From: Streptomyces iranensis
GTDB lineage: Bacteria; Actinomycetota; Actinomycetes; Streptomycetales; Streptomycetaceae
NCBI RefSeq assembly: GCF_017874715.1
Contig: NZ_JAGGLR010000012.1
Location: forward strand, 186,001 to 250,000
Reading direction: 5' to 3'
DNA length: 64,000 nucleotides
The translations under genes were made by a program, and so were the position numbers. Under the pieces are notes generated by a model, which saw only the letters and a program-made list of their open reading frames with translations, made no database searches and was not told the origin of the DNA. This document shows, one piece after another, positions 1 to 8,611 of the stretch; position 1 is the stretch's first letter; every line of letters starts with the position of its first letter.

Positions 1-161
1 TCGGTGATGTCACAGCGGATGTACGGATGGGGGGTGTCCGGCGCGGTGCGGTCGAGGACCACCGTGGTGGCGCCCCGTTCGGTGAGCAGTGCCGCGGTCG
101 CGGCGCCGATGCCGCCGGCACCGCCGGTCACGGCCGCCACGAGTCCTTGGAATTCCTTCAT
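1..161 (-). CDS. Short-chain dehydrogenase/reductase, N-terminal part (cut by window edge)
   Basis: Only the first ~53 residues are inside the window. The translation begins MKEFQGLVAAVTGGAGGIG, which holds the classical SDR nucleotide-binding motif TGGAGGIG (TGxxxGxG) in a beta-alpha-beta start. An acidic residue in VLDRTAP at the end of the second strand suggests NAD(H) preference. A purine-rich AAGGAC lies about 7 nt before the ATG. The gene is the next reading frame after the FAH-family hydrolase on the same strand, so it is probably the last or a middle gene of that operon. In non-phosphorylative sugar pathways an SDR acts as sugar 1-dehydrogenase or as 2-keto-3-deoxy-acid dehydrogenase; which one cannot be told from this fragment. 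Confidence 0.85.
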   Translation of the reverse strand, partial: MKEFQGLVAAVTGGAGGIGAATAALLTERGATTVVLDRTAPDTPHPYIRCDIT

Positions 162-238
162 GCCGTCCTTGCTCCTGTCGTCTGCGGTGCGGTGCGGTCC
201 GCGCCGCGCGCCGGGCGGGGCGTGCGGAGTGCGCTTGG

Positions 239-1108
239 TCAGCGGGGCGCGACGACGCGCTGCCGCTGGGTGCCAAGGCCGTCGATGCCGAGCTCCATCA
301 CATCGCCGGCGCGCAGCCACACCGGTGGGGTGAAGCCCATGCCCACTCCCGGGGGTGTGCCGGTGTTGATCAGATCGCCGGGTTCCAGAACCATGAACTG
401 GCTGAGGTAGTGCACGATGGTGCAGGGGTCGAAGATCATCGTCGCGGTGGAACCGCTCTGCCGACGCTTTCCGTTGACGTCGAGCCACATGCCCAGCGCC
501 CGGACGTCGTCGATCTCGTCGGGCGTGGCCAGCCAGGGCCCCGCCGGGTTGAACGTCTCCGCGGATTTCCCCTTCGACCACTGCCCGCCTCGCTCCAGCT
601 GGAAGGCACGCTCGCTCACGTCGTTGACCAGGACGTACCCGGCGATGACGGCACGGGCCTGTTCGGGTGTGTCGAGATAGCGGGCGCGGCGCCCCACGAC
701 GATGCCGAGTTCGACCTCCCAGTCGGTCTTGTCGCCGCCCCGGGGCAGCCGGACGTCGTCATAGGGTCCGACCATCGTGTTCGGGGACTTGGTGAACAGG
801 ATCGGCTCGTCGGGGACCGCCTGGCCGGTCTCGGCTGCGTGGTCGGCGTAGTTCAGGCCGATGCACAGGATCTGGTGCGGGCGGGCGAGTGGTGAGCCGA
901 TCCGGACGCCGTCGAGCGGGCGGGCGCCACCGGCGGCGGCCCGTTCGGCGGCCACCGTGGCGAGGTGGGCGAGGTGTTCGGGTGTCGAACGGGAGAAGAA
1001 GTCCCCGTCGAAGTCGGCCACGACGTCCGACACATCCACGTAGGAGCCTTCGGCCACGCGGACGGCGGGCCGCTCCCGGCCCGGCTCGCCGATTCTCATC
1101 AGATGCAC
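239..1108 (-). CDS. Fumarylacetoacetate hydrolase (FAH) family protein
   Basis: About 289 residues, the usual length of single-domain FAH-fold hydrolases with a short N-terminal cap. Visible motifs are GLNYADHAAETG, FTKSPNTMVGP, the metal-binding acidic pair in DWEVELGIVVG, NDVSER, QWSKGKSAETFNP, and the closing GDLINTGTPPGVGMG. Family members cleave or decarboxylate acylpyruvates and 2,4-diketo-3-deoxy sugar acids with a divalent metal. Next to SDRs, a lactonase and a sugar-acid dehydratase, the best reading is hydrolysis of a diketo-deoxy acid to pyruvate plus a hydroxy acid. The start was set at a GTG with GGAGAG six bases upstream; a TTG two codons earlier touches that GGAGAG and is less likely. 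Substrate is inferred only from context. Confidence 0.85.
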   Translation of the reverse strand: MHLMRIGEPGRERPAVRVAEGSYVDVSDVVADFDGDFFSRSTPEHLAHLATVAAERAAAGGARPLDGVRIGSPLARPHQILCIGLNYADHAAETGQAVPDEPILFTKSPNTMVGPYDDVRLPRGGDKTDWEVELGIVVGRRARYLDTPEQARAVIAGYVLVNDVSERAFQLERGGQWSKGKSAETFNPAGPWLATPDEIDDVRALGMWLDVNGKRRQSGSTATMIFDPCTIVHYLSQFMVLEPGDLINTGTPPGVGMGFTPPVWLRAGDVMELGIDGLGTQRQRVVAPR

Positions 1109-1139
1109 AGTCAACTCTCCGGTGTCGTTCTCTGTGGTG

Positions 1140-1955
1140 CTATGTGGCGGTCGGCGCCCCGCGGTCGGCCACGACGGTCCTGATCTCGTCCACCTCGTCG
1201 ACGAGGCGGGACACGGGCGTGCGGTAGGTCAGGGCGCTGATGCTGACCGCGCCGGTGGGCCGGGTGGGGGAACCGAGGAAGACGGGAACGGCGAGGCAGG
1301 CCACGCCCGGCTCGTTCTCCTCGTCCTCGATGGCGAAGCCCCGCGTCCTGACGAGTGCGAGTTCCTCGGCGAGTTCGGCGGCGGTGGTCTTCGTCCGCCC
1401 GGTCCGGGCGGTGAGGGGGGCGCCGCCCACCCACTCGGCCACGGCGTCGTCGTCCGGAAGGGTGTAGGACAGCAGGAGCTTGCCCACGGCGGTGGAGTGT
1501 GCCGGGTTGCGGCCGCCGATCGTCGACGAGAGCCGGACCGCGCCGGCCGATGGATCGACCTTGGCCCGGTAGACGATCGTCCGGTCGTCCAGGACGGCGT
1601 AGTGGGCCGTCTCGTTGTACCGCGCGGCCAGCGTCTCCAGGACCGGCTGCATGTGCAGGTGATCGGGGCGTGCCTCGTAGTGGCTGAAGGCCAGTCGCAG
1701 GAACTCGTCTCCCAGCATGTATCTGCCGTGGGCCTCGAGCCTGGCGAACCCCGCCCTGCGGAGCACGGCCAGGGCCCGGTGCACGGTCGGCTTCGGTGAC
1801 CCGACGGTTTTCGTCAGGTCGTCCAGATCGATGCCGCCGGGGTTGGCGGCGAGTTCGCGCAGGATCAGCAGCACGCGGTCGGCGCCCACCGGTGTTGAGG
1901 ACCGGTCCTGCGAGACCGGTGCCGCTTGCTTCTGCCGTCGACTAGTATCCGCCAT
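1140..1955 (-). CDS. IclR-family transcriptional regulator
   Basis: 271 residues with the IclR layout. An N-terminal winged helix (about 24-85) contains LDDLTKTVGSPKPTVHRALAV split over the HTH, and a C-terminal effector-binding domain contains GRNPAHSTAVGKLLLSYTL and FAIEDEENEPGVACLAVPV. Members usually sense a small acid or aromatic metabolite and repress, or sometimes activate, an adjacent catabolic operon. The gene is divergent from the SDR at 2016 across 60 bases that hold a CCATT/AATGG inverted repeat. It lies 31 bases upstream of the FAH hydrolase on the same strand, so both may be co-transcribed. The most likely effector is an intermediate of the local sugar-acid pathway (inference). 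Confidence 0.9.
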   Translation of the reverse strand: MADTSRRQKQAAPVSQDRSSTPVGADRVLLILRELAANPGGIDLDDLTKTVGSPKPTVHRALAVLRRAGFARLEAHGRYMLGDEFLRLAFSHYEARPDHLHMQPVLETLAARYNETAHYAVLDDRTIVYRAKVDPSAGAVRLSSTIGGRNPAHSTAVGKLLLSYTLPDDDAVAEWVGGAPLTARTGRTKTTAAELAEELALVRTRGFAIEDEENEPGVACLAVPVFLGSPTRPTGAVSISALTYRTPVSRLVDEVDEIRTVVADRGAPTAT

Positions 1956-1973
1956 AATCCAAATAGTAGATCG

Positions 1974-1989
1974 CCATTCAGAATAATGG
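1974..1989. promoter_or_regulatory. Candidate IclR operator between divergent genes
   Basis: CCATTCAGAATAATGG is an inverted repeat with 5-bp perfect arms (CCATT/AATGG) and a 6-base spacer. It sits in a locally AT-rich 60-base gap between the divergent IclR gene and SDR. Size and position fit an IclR-dimer site, but short arms like these can occur by chance. Confidence 0.4.
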
Positions 1990-2015
1990 AAGTCTGGCGA
2001 GGAGAGGACGAGCTG

Positions 2016-2783
2016 ATGAGGCTGGACGGGAAAGTGGCGGTCGTGACGGGCGCCGGCGGGGGCATCGGCGCGGCGGTGTGCCATCGCCTTGCCGAGGAGG
2101 GATGTTCGGTGGTGGCGGCCGACCTCGAGGGCGAAGGGATCGGGACAGTGGCCGAGGAGACCGCGTCCGCGCCGGGGACCGTGGTCGCCGTGACCGCCGA
2201 CGTCTCCACTGACGAGGGCAACGCGGAGTTGGTCGATGCCGCCCGCTCCCGCTTCGGTGGACTGGATGTCTTCCACGCCAACGCGGCCACGCAGATCATG
2301 GGCGGACTGGAGCAGGCCACCGCGGAGGACTGGGACAGGCAGTTCCGGACGAACCTCTACGGCGTGGCGAGCGGGCTGCGCCACGCGGTCCCCGAACTGC
2401 GCAGGCGCGGCGGCGGGTCCCTGATCATCACGGCCTCCGTCCTCGGCCTGGTGGGCGATCCCGACCTGCCGGCCTACGGCGCCATGAAGGGCGGTGTGCG
2501 CGCGCTGTGCCGGTCCATGGCCACGCGGTATGGCCCGGAGAACATCCGGGTCAACACCATCTGCCCGGGGGACGTCGAGACGCCCATGGTCGCGGAGTTC
2601 TTCGCGTTCCAGGACGACCCGGAGGCGGCACGGGCCCAGATCACCGAGCGCTATCCGCTGCGGCGCTTCGCGGTTCCCCGTGACGTCGCCAACGCCGCCC
2701 TCTTCCTCGCGTCCGACGAGTCCGGCTGCATCACCGGCACCGACATCCTCGTCGACGGCGGCCTGCTCGCCCGCATCTACTGA
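2016..2783 (+). CDS. SDR-family NAD(P)-dependent oxidoreductase
   Basis: 255 residues, a classical SDR. TGAGGGIG lies at 11-18, Asp36 at the end of beta-2 suggests NAD(H), and NAA occurs in HANAAT. The catalytic set is Ser141, Tyr154 and Lys158 (YGAMK). The tail DILVDGG is typical of classical SDRs. The ATG has GGAGAGGACGAG just upstream. Eleven bases after its stop comes the FAD/Fe-S oxidase, so the two form an operon divergent from the IclR gene. In the inferred pathway this would oxidise a sugar to a lactone or a 2-keto-3-deoxy acid to a diketo acid. Fuconate- or rhamnonate-type pathways are possible models, but specificity is not visible. Confidence 0.9.
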   Translation: MRLDGKVAVVTGAGGGIGAAVCHRLAEEGCSVVAADLEGEGIGTVAEETASAPGTVVAVTADVSTDEGNAELVDAARSRFGGLDVFHANAATQIMGGLEQATAEDWDRQFRTNLYGVASGLRHAVPELRRRGGGSLIITASVLGLVGDPDLPAYGAMKGGVRALCRSMATRYGPENIRVNTICPGDVETPMVAEFFAFQDDPEAARAQITERYPLRRFAVPRDVANAALFLASDESGCITGTDILVDGGLLARIY

Positions 2784-2794
2784 GAGGAGCCGCG

Positions 2795-5608
2795 ATGTCC
2801 CCGCGGTCCGACGAGGCAGTCCTGGACGAACGGGCGCGCACCGCGCTGGAGGGGGCCGTCCCCGGAGGCGTGAGCGTCCGTGCCGCGGACCGGCTCGCGC
2901 TGGCACACGACGCGTCCCACTATCTGCTCACCCCCCGGGCGGTGGTCACCCCGTCCGGCACCGACGAGATGGCGGCGCTGCTGCGGGCCGCGCGCCCGCT
3001 GGGTCTGCCGCTCACCTTCCGCTCCGGGGGCACCAGCCTGAGCGGACAGGCCGGCTCGGCACACGTCCTGGTCGACACCCGGCGCCGGTTCCAGCACATC
3101 GAGGTGGCCGACGAGGGGCGCCGCATCACCGTGGGCCCCGGGGTGACGGTGCGCGCGGCCAACGCGCGGCTGGCGCCCTACGGCAGGAAGCTCGGCCCGG
3201 ATCCGGCCAGTGAGGCGGCCTGCACCATCGGTGGGGTCGTCGCGAACAACTCAAGCGGTATGGCGTGCGGCATCGAGCAGAACACCTACCGGACCCTGGA
3301 GTCGGCCGTCCTCGTGCTGCCGTCCGGAACGGTGCTGGACACCTCCCGCACCGACGCCACCACGTTCCTCGCCCACCACGAGCCGGAGCTGTGCGAGGGG
3401 TTGCTGCGGCTGCGGGACCGCGTGCGCGCGAGCCCCGCGGCCGTCGCCACCATCGGCAGGCTCTTCGCCCTGAAGAACACCATGGGCTACGGCGTGAACG
3501 CCTTCCTCGACTTCGACGACCCGGTCCAGCTGCTGCTCCACCTCGTGGTGGGCAGTGAGGGCACGCTGGCGTTCGTCGCCTCCGCCACCTTCCGCACGGT
3601 CCCGCTGTACCCCCACCGGGCGACCGGTCTGCTGCTCTTCACCGACCTCCGGCGCGCCACGGAGGCGCTGCCGGATCTGGTCGCCTCGAGCCCGCGGGCG
3701 GTCGAGCTGATGGACGCCGCTTCGCTGCGGGTGGCACAGCGCGACGCGCGGGCGGATCCATCCCTGCGCGGCCTCGCGGTCGACCGGCACGCCGCACTCC
3801 TGGTCGAGTACCAGGAGTCGTCCGCGGCCGGACTCGCGGCACGGGTCGAGGCGGGCGGGTCGGTGCTGGGCGGACTCCCCTTGGCGGCGCCGGCCACACT
3901 GACCACCGACGCGCCCGCCCGCGCGGCGCTGTGGCACATCCGCAAGGGTCTCTACGCCACGGTGGCGGGCAGCCGGCCACCGGGCACGACCGCCCTGCTG
4001 GAAGACATCGCCGTCCCCCTGGAGTCGCTGGCCGGCACCTGCGAGGACCTGGTGGAGCTCTTCTCGGCCCACGGCTACAGCGAGAGCGTGATCTTCGGCC
4101 ACGCGAAGGACGGCAATATCCACTTCATGCTCAACGAGACCTTCGGCGAGGGGCACACCGAGCGGTACGAGGCGTTCACCGAGGACATGGTCGAGCTCGT
4201 GCTGTCCCGTGGCGGCACGCTGAAGGCCGAGCACGGCACCGGCCGGATCATGGCCCCGTTCGTGCGGCGGCAGTACGGGCAGGAGCTGTACCAGGTCATG
4301 TCCGACCTCAAGGGGCTCCTCGATCCCGGCCGGCTGCTCAACCCCGACACCATCCTCGTCTCGTCCGACGACGCGCACGTACGGCACCTCAAGAGCACCC
4401 CGGCCGTGGACGAGGAGGTCGACCGGTGTGTCGAATGCGGCTACTGCGAGCCCGTCTGCCCGAGCCGCGACCTGACCCTCACCCCACGCCAGCGCATCGT
4501 GCTGCGCCGTGAGATCGCCCGTGCGCGGGCACGCGGGGACTCGGCGCTGGCCGAGCGCCTCCAGACCGACTACGCCTACGACGGCGTGCAGACCTGCGCG
4601 GCCGACGGGATGTGCCAGACGGCGTGCCCGGTGCTCATCGACACCGGAGCGCTGGTCAAAAGACTCCGCGCGGAGCAGGAAGGACCGGTGGCCCGGCGGC
4701 TGTGGCACTCCGCGGCACAGCACTGGGAGTTCTCGACCCGGGCGGCGTCATTCGCCCTGACCACCGCCCAGCGGGTGCCCCGGATCGCCGGGAGCGGCAG
4801 CCGGATCGCCCGCCGGGCCGCCGGAGCCGACACCGTGCCGCTGTGGAGCGGGGACCTGCCCCGCGGTGGCGCGCCCCGCCCCGACATCACGGCCGACGAG
4901 GCCGACCTGGTGTTCATGCCCTCGTGCATGGGGTCCATGTTCGGGGACCAGGAGGGCGGCGGTGCGGCGGAGGCGTTCCTCACCCTGTGCCGGCGCGCCG
5001 GCCTTGAGGTGCGCACACCTCGCGGGACGGGCGCGCTGTGCTGCGGTACCCCCTGGAAGTCCAAGGGCCACCTCCGCGGCTATCAGGCGATGGCGGCCCA
5101 GGCGGTGCCGCGGCTTCGTGAGGCCGGTGACGGCGGAAGGCTGCCGGTGGTGGTGGACGCCTCGTCGTGTACGGAGGGATTCGCCGAGATGCTGCGCGAC
5201 CTCGGTCCGGTGGAGGGAGGACCGGAGGTGATGGACGCCGTGGGCTTCGCCGCCCAGCGGCTCCTGCCCAGGCTGCGGGTACGCCACCGGCTGGAGTCGC
5301 TGACGCTGCACCCGACGTGCTCGTCCACCCGGCTGGGCCTCAACGAGGACCTGGTGCGCCTCGGCGAAGCGGTGGCGCACCGGGTGCACGTACCCGACGA
5401 CTGGGGCTGCTGCGGCTTCGCCGGGGACCGCGGGATGCTCCATCCCGAGCTCACGGCCTCCGCCACGGCGGCGGAGGCCGCGGCGGTGGCCCGGCGGCCG
5501 ACCACGGCGTACGCGTCAATGAACCGTACCTGCGAGATCGGCATGTCCCGCGCCACCGGAGCCTCGTATCGGCATGTGCTGGAGCTGCTGCTCGACGCGA
5601 CGGCCTGA
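2795..5608 (+). CDS. FAD-binding and 4Fe-4S oxidoreductase, D-lactate dehydrogenase-like
   Basis: 937 residues. The N-terminal FAD_binding_4/vanillyl-alcohol-oxidase fold shows RSGGTSLSGQAG, SEAACTIGGVVANNSSGMA and GSEGTLAF. Its C-terminal cap follows, with KDGNIHFML and EHGTGR. A ferredoxin-like segment has C545-x2-C548-x2-C551-x3-C555 and a second cluster in CAADGMCQTACPV. Two CCG-type domains then show CCGTPWKSKG and CCGFAGDRG. This FAD plus Fe-S plus CCG arrangement occurs in quinone-linked D-lactate, glycolate and D-2-hydroxyacid dehydrogenases of the Dld/YdiJ type. In this operon it could oxidise lactate or another 2-hydroxy acid released by the FAH-type hydrolase. The ATG follows GAGGAGCCGCG. 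A strong hairpin terminator follows. Confidence 0.88.
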   Translation: MSPRSDEAVLDERARTALEGAVPGGVSVRAADRLALAHDASHYLLTPRAVVTPSGTDEMAALLRAARPLGLPLTFRSGGTSLSGQAGSAHVLVDTRRRFQHIEVADEGRRITVGPGVTVRAANARLAPYGRKLGPDPASEAACTIGGVVANNSSGMACGIEQNTYRTLESAVLVLPSGTVLDTSRTDATTFLAHHEPELCEGLLRLRDRVRASPAAVATIGRLFALKNTMGYGVNAFLDFDDPVQLLLHLVVGSEGTLAFVASATFRTVPLYPHRATGLLLFTDLRRATEALPDLVASSPRAVELMDAASLRVAQRDARADPSLRGLAVDRHAALLVEYQESSAAGLAARVEAGGSVLGGLPLAAPATLTTDAPARAALWHIRKGLYATVAGSRPPGTTALLEDIAVPLESLAGTCEDLVELFSAHGYSESVIFGHAKDGNIHFMLNETFGEGHTERYEAFTEDMVELVLSRGGTLKAEHGTGRIMAPFVRRQYGQELYQVMSDLKGLLDPGRLLNPDTILVSSDDAHVRHLKSTPAVDEEVDRCVECGYCEPVCPSRDLTLTPRQRIVLRREIARARARGDSALAERLQTDYAYDGVQTCAADGMCQTACPVLIDTGALVKRLRAEQEGPVARRLWHSAAQHWEFSTRAASFALTTAQRVPRIAGSGSRIARRAAGADTVPLWSGDLPRGGAPRPDITADEADLVFMPSCMGSMFGDQEGGGAAEAFLTLCRRAGLEVRTPRGTGALCCGTPWKSKGHLRGYQAMAAQAVPRLREAGDGGRLPVVVDASSCTEGFAEMLRDLGPVEGGPEVMDAVGFAAQRLLPRLRVRHRLESLTLHPTCSSTRLGLNEDLVRLGEAVAHRVHVPDDWGCCGFAGDRGMLHPELTASATAAEAAAVARRPTTAYASMNRTCEIGMSRATGASYRHVLELLLDATA

Positions 5609-5636
5609 GAACCGCCGCGGAAGACCCGTTGGGCAC

Positions 5637-5677
5637 ACGAGGAAGCGGACCGGCCGGCGGCCGGTCCGCTTCCTCGT
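5637..5677. terminator. Strong bidirectional hairpin terminator
   Basis: A 19-bp perfect stem (left arm 5637-5655, right arm 5659-5677) has a 3-base GGC loop. It lies between the convergent ends of the FAD/Fe-S oxidase and the dehydratase gene. No T-run follows, as is usual in Streptomyces. It can work in both directions. Confidence 0.88.
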
Positions 5678-5686
5678 TCGGCGGGC

Positions 5687-6895
5687 TCAGAACTTGGGGA
5701 ACTTCGCGCGGAACGTGCTCTGCGCGGGGTCCTGGAACTCGCTGACCTCCCCGACCTCACGGTGGCGCTTGGCGTAGAACTCCAGCTTGTCCCGGTCGAT
5801 TTCGACGCCCAGACCGGGGCCCTCGGGTACCCGCACCTTCCCGCCCTCGAAGCGGAACGGTGCGGTGATGATGTCGTCCGCCTGCTCCAGGAGGTGGGTG
5901 TCGATCGAATGGCTGATCATGGTCTCGGACGCGGCGACATGGATGGCGGCAGCCGACGAGATGCCGAGTTCGCGGTCGCTGTGCAGGCTCATGCCGATGT
6001 TGAACGTCTCGCAGATCTTGGCCAGTTGGAGGACGGAGCTGACCCCGCCCCAGAAGTGGATGTCGCCGAGGATGATGTCCAGGCCCTTGCTGCGGACCGT
6101 CAGCGGAAGCTGCTCAAAGGTCACCACGGCCATGTTGGTGGCCAGCGGCACCGGTGTCCGCTCACGGACGCGCGCCAGGCCCTCGATGCCCCAGGTCGGA
6201 TCCTCGCAGAATTCCAGGTCGTAGTCGGCGAGCCGGTTGAGCACGCGGACACTCGTGTCGACGGACCAGACCGCGTTGGGATCGATCCTGATGGACCGCA
6301 GCCGGTCCCCGAGTTCGGCGCGCATCAGCTCGACCGACTTGATCTCCAGAGCGGGGTCGAGCACACCGTTCTTGAACTTGATGTCACGAAAGCCGTAGGT
6401 GTCGAAGAGTTCGACCGCGTGCTCGACGGCGTTCTCGGGCCGGTCGCCGGTGCCGACGCTCCCATCGGCGTCGTAGCGGTAGAAGACATAGGCGGAGAAC
6501 TCGACGGCGTCGGACTCGATGCCGCCCCACAGGTCCCCGCAGCGCTTGCCGGTGGCCTTGCCGATGAGGTCCCAGCAGGCCATTTCCACCGCCGCACCGG
6601 CCAGTTTGGCGGCGCCGACCAGCGCGAGCTGCTCACTGGTCATCCGGAACACCGAGAAGCGGCGGGTGATCCGCCAGACCTCCAGGGGATCCACGCCGAG
6701 GTAGAGGTCGCGGTGCAGCTCCAGCGCGCGGACGATCTCGTCGCCGCCCCGGGTCTCCCCGATGCCGACGAGACCCTCGTCGGTGATGAGCTCCACGATG
6801 GTGCGTGTGGTGGCGGTCTCGACGCCGAATGACCAGCGCAGGGGGCGTGTGAGGGGCACGGTCACCGGCGTTGCGCGGATATCGACGATCTTCAT
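5687..6895 (-). CDS. Enolase-superfamily sugar-acid dehydratase (glucarate dehydratase-like)
   Basis: 402 residues from the ATG preceded by AAGGAGAGAGAAACC. The N-terminal capping domain is followed by a modified TIM barrel. Visible active-site elements resemble the glucarate dehydratase group: the Lys pair in DIKFKNG, metal ligands in RIDPNAVWS, FCEDPTWG and ATNMAV, and Asp/His-bearing segments GDIHFWGGV and SLHSDRELGIS. The C-terminal IDTH and VPEGPGLGVEID are also typical of that group. The family removes water from an acid sugar to give a 2-keto-3-deoxy acid. It is the last gene of the six-gene minus-strand operon headed by the APC permease. The exact sugar acid (glucarate, a 6-deoxy-aldonate or other) is not decided by these motifs. 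Confidence 0.87.
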   Translation of the reverse strand: MKIVDIRATPVTVPLTRPLRWSFGVETATTRTIVELITDEGLVGIGETRGGDEIVRALELHRDLYLGVDPLEVWRITRRFSVFRMTSEQLALVGAAKLAGAAVEMACWDLIGKATGKRCGDLWGGIESDAVEFSAYVFYRYDADGSVGTGDRPENAVEHAVELFDTYGFRDIKFKNGVLDPALEIKSVELMRAELGDRLRSIRIDPNAVWSVDTSVRVLNRLADYDLEFCEDPTWGIEGLARVRERTPVPLATNMAVVTFEQLPLTVRSKGLDIILGDIHFWGGVSSVLQLAKICETFNIGMSLHSDRELGISSAAAIHVAASETMISHSIDTHLLEQADDIITAPFRFEGGKVRVPEGPGLGVEIDRDKLEFYAKRHREVGEVSEFQDPAQSTFRAKFPKF

Positions 6896-6941
6896 GGTTT
6901 CTCTCTCCTTGCTGAGGACGTGACCGGAAGGGGAAGCCCGC

Positions 6942-7847
6942 TCATCCGTCGAACCGGCTGAGCGGCAGGCCACTGGTTCCGGGAGCGCAGCGGAACACCC
7001 CGCCCGCCGCGGGTTCCGCCCGCGGCGGCCGCCCGGTCGACGGCCGGCGCGCGGTGGTGATGTAGAGGTCGGACAGGCTGTCACCGCCGAAGGCGCAGGC
7101 GGTCACGTATCGGGCCGGGACGTCGACGTGGGAGACGACCTCGCCGTCGGGTGCGCAGCGCAGTACGCGTCCCGCACCCCATACCGCGACCCACAGGAAT
7201 CCCTCGGCATCGACCGTGAGGCCGTCGGGCATGCCGAAGTCCTCTTCGAGGACGAGAAACCGCCGCCGGTCGCCGAGCGCCCCGCCGTCCACGTCGTAGT
7301 CGTGAGCCGCCACCTCGTGGGCGAGCGAGTCGACGTGGTAGACCGTGTCCCCGGTGGGACTCCAGGCGATGCCGTTGGACATGCCGAGGCCGTCGAGCAG
7401 GACGCGGACCCGTCCGTCGCCGTCGAGCTGGTAGAGACGTCCCGGTCCGGCGCCGGCCTCCCGGGAGGTGGAGCCGCACAGCAGCCGGCCGGCCGGGTCG
7501 CAGGCGCCGTCGTTCATCCGCATGACCGACCAGTCCTCCGGCAGGTCCACCGTGCGGCCCGGACGGCCGTCGCGGTCCGTCCATACGAAGCCGCCCGGCC
7601 CGGCGGTCAGCAGGCCCCCGTCCATCCGGGGCACGGCGACCGAGGTGGGCCGGTCGAACTGGACGCGGACCGGTCCGCCGTCCGGCGGCGCCGTGCGGTC
7701 GGTCCGCGCCTTCCACAGATCACCGGCGTCCAGGTCCACCCACAGCAGCTGGTTCGTCCGGTCGTCCCAGCGGGGGCTCTCGGCCAGGGAGCAGCGGCAG
7801 TCGGCCCAGAGTTCGGCCCGTTGCGGAGTCGGCCGCGCCATGGCCAT
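6942..7847 (-). CDS. SMP-30/gluconolactonase-family lactonase
   Basis: 301 residues from the chosen ATG; GGAGAGGAG lies just upstream. A GTG seven codons earlier overlaps the stop of the RraA-like gene and may also be used. Six-bladed propeller hallmarks are ESPRWDD near the N-terminus (metal Glu), MNDGACDPAGR, MSNGIAWSP (metal Asn) and MPDGLTVDAEG (metal Asp). Family members open sugar lactones to aldonic acids with Ca2+ or Zn2+. This supplies the lactonase step between a sugar dehydrogenase and the dehydratase encoded 46 bases downstream. Confidence 0.88.
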   Translation of the reverse strand: MAMARPTPQRAELWADCRCSLAESPRWDDRTNQLLWVDLDAGDLWKARTDRTAPPDGGPVRVQFDRPTSVAVPRMDGGLLTAGPGGFVWTDRDGRPGRTVDLPEDWSVMRMNDGACDPAGRLLCGSTSREAGAGPGRLYQLDGDGRVRVLLDGLGMSNGIAWSPTGDTVYHVDSLAHEVAAHDYDVDGGALGDRRRFLVLEEDFGMPDGLTVDAEGFLWVAVWGAGRVLRCAPDGEVVSHVDVPARYVTACAFGGDSLSDLYITTARRPSTGRPPRAEPAAGGVFRCAPGTSGLPLSRFDG

Positions 7848-7864
7848 CGGCTCCTCTCCGCACG

Positions 7865-8554
7865 TCACAGGACGCGGTACGTCCGGAAGGCGTCGGTCAC
7901 CGGAACGCCCCGGGCAACCGCCTCGCGGAACTCGCGCTCGCCGGCCCGCTTCTCCCGGACCAGGGAGATCACCTTCTCCTCCAGCTCGGCCGGGACGACG
8001 CAGACGCCGTCGGCGTCGCCGACGATCAGGTCGCCGGGGTCGATCCGCACGCCGTCGATGGTGACCGGGACCAGTTCCTCGACCACGTCCACCCGGCCCT
8101 TGCTGTCGTACGGTGTGGCGCCGCGGCTGAAGACCGGGAAGCCCAGGGCCTGCACCCGGCTGACATCACGGATCAGCCCGTCGGTGAGCGCACCGGCCAC
8201 CTGACGCGAAAGGCAGGCGGTGGTCACCAGCTCGCCCCACACACCGGCGGCGTCGGAGCGGCCGGTGTGGAAGACGAACACCGTCCCGGGCGCCGTGTGG
8301 TCCAACGCCGACAGCAGCCCCTCGTAGGGGCGCGCGGGTGAGACCTCGGCCGCCGCCACGGCGTGGACGGTGTGGGCCCTGCCGACCACTCGCTGGGCGA
8401 GGCCGAGCGGCCGGATGTCCGGTCCGAGACACTGCCGCCTGCGTCCCAGTGCGTCGAGCGCGTCCGAGGCCAGTGCGCTGGTCAGCAGGTCCCACGCGGG
8501 GTCGGGCGCGGCTTCCGCGGCGTCCGAGGGGTTGGGCGGCGGGGGGTGTTCCAC
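7865..8554 (-). CDS. RraA-like / HMG-CHA aldolase-family protein
   Basis: 229 residues starting at GTG with AGGAGG seven bases upstream. The RraA-fold signature is present: GELVTTACLSRQVAG followed by DGLIRDV, then GDLIVGDADGVCVVP. In this fold Arg and Asp of the DGxxRD motif bind metal and substrate. Characterised relatives are 4-hydroxy-4-methyl-2-oxoglutarate aldolases and oxaloacetate decarboxylases; others only bind RNase E. In an operon of sugar-acid genes, a retro-aldol or decarboxylation step on a 2-keto acid is the likely role (inference). The gene overlaps or abuts the start of the lactonase gene. Confidence 0.82.
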   Translation of the reverse strand: MEHPPPPNPSDAAEAAPDPAWDLLTSALASDALDALGRRRQCLGPDIRPLGLAQRVVGRAHTVHAVAAAEVSPARPYEGLLSALDHTAPGTVFVFHTGRSDAAGVWGELVTTACLSRQVAGALTDGLIRDVSRVQALGFPVFSRGATPYDSKGRVDVVEELVPVTIDGVRIDPGDLIVGDADGVCVVPAELEEKVISLVREKRAGEREFREAVARGVPVTDAFRTYRVL

Positions 8555-8611
8555 GAGATCCTCCTGTGGTGTGAGTCGTTCCCACCGGGCGCGCCCGGTG
8601 GCGGGGCCGTG

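Noticed and set aside
1140..2906. 588-residue apparent long IclR protein
   Set aside because: Residues before MADTSRRQ are antisense to the SDR gene; the IclR domain starts at 1955.
2016..8554. Naming the sugar pathway as L-fucose degradation
   Set aside because: Order and families fit, but the dehydratase looks like the glucarate group and the permease is APC-type, so the sugar is left open.
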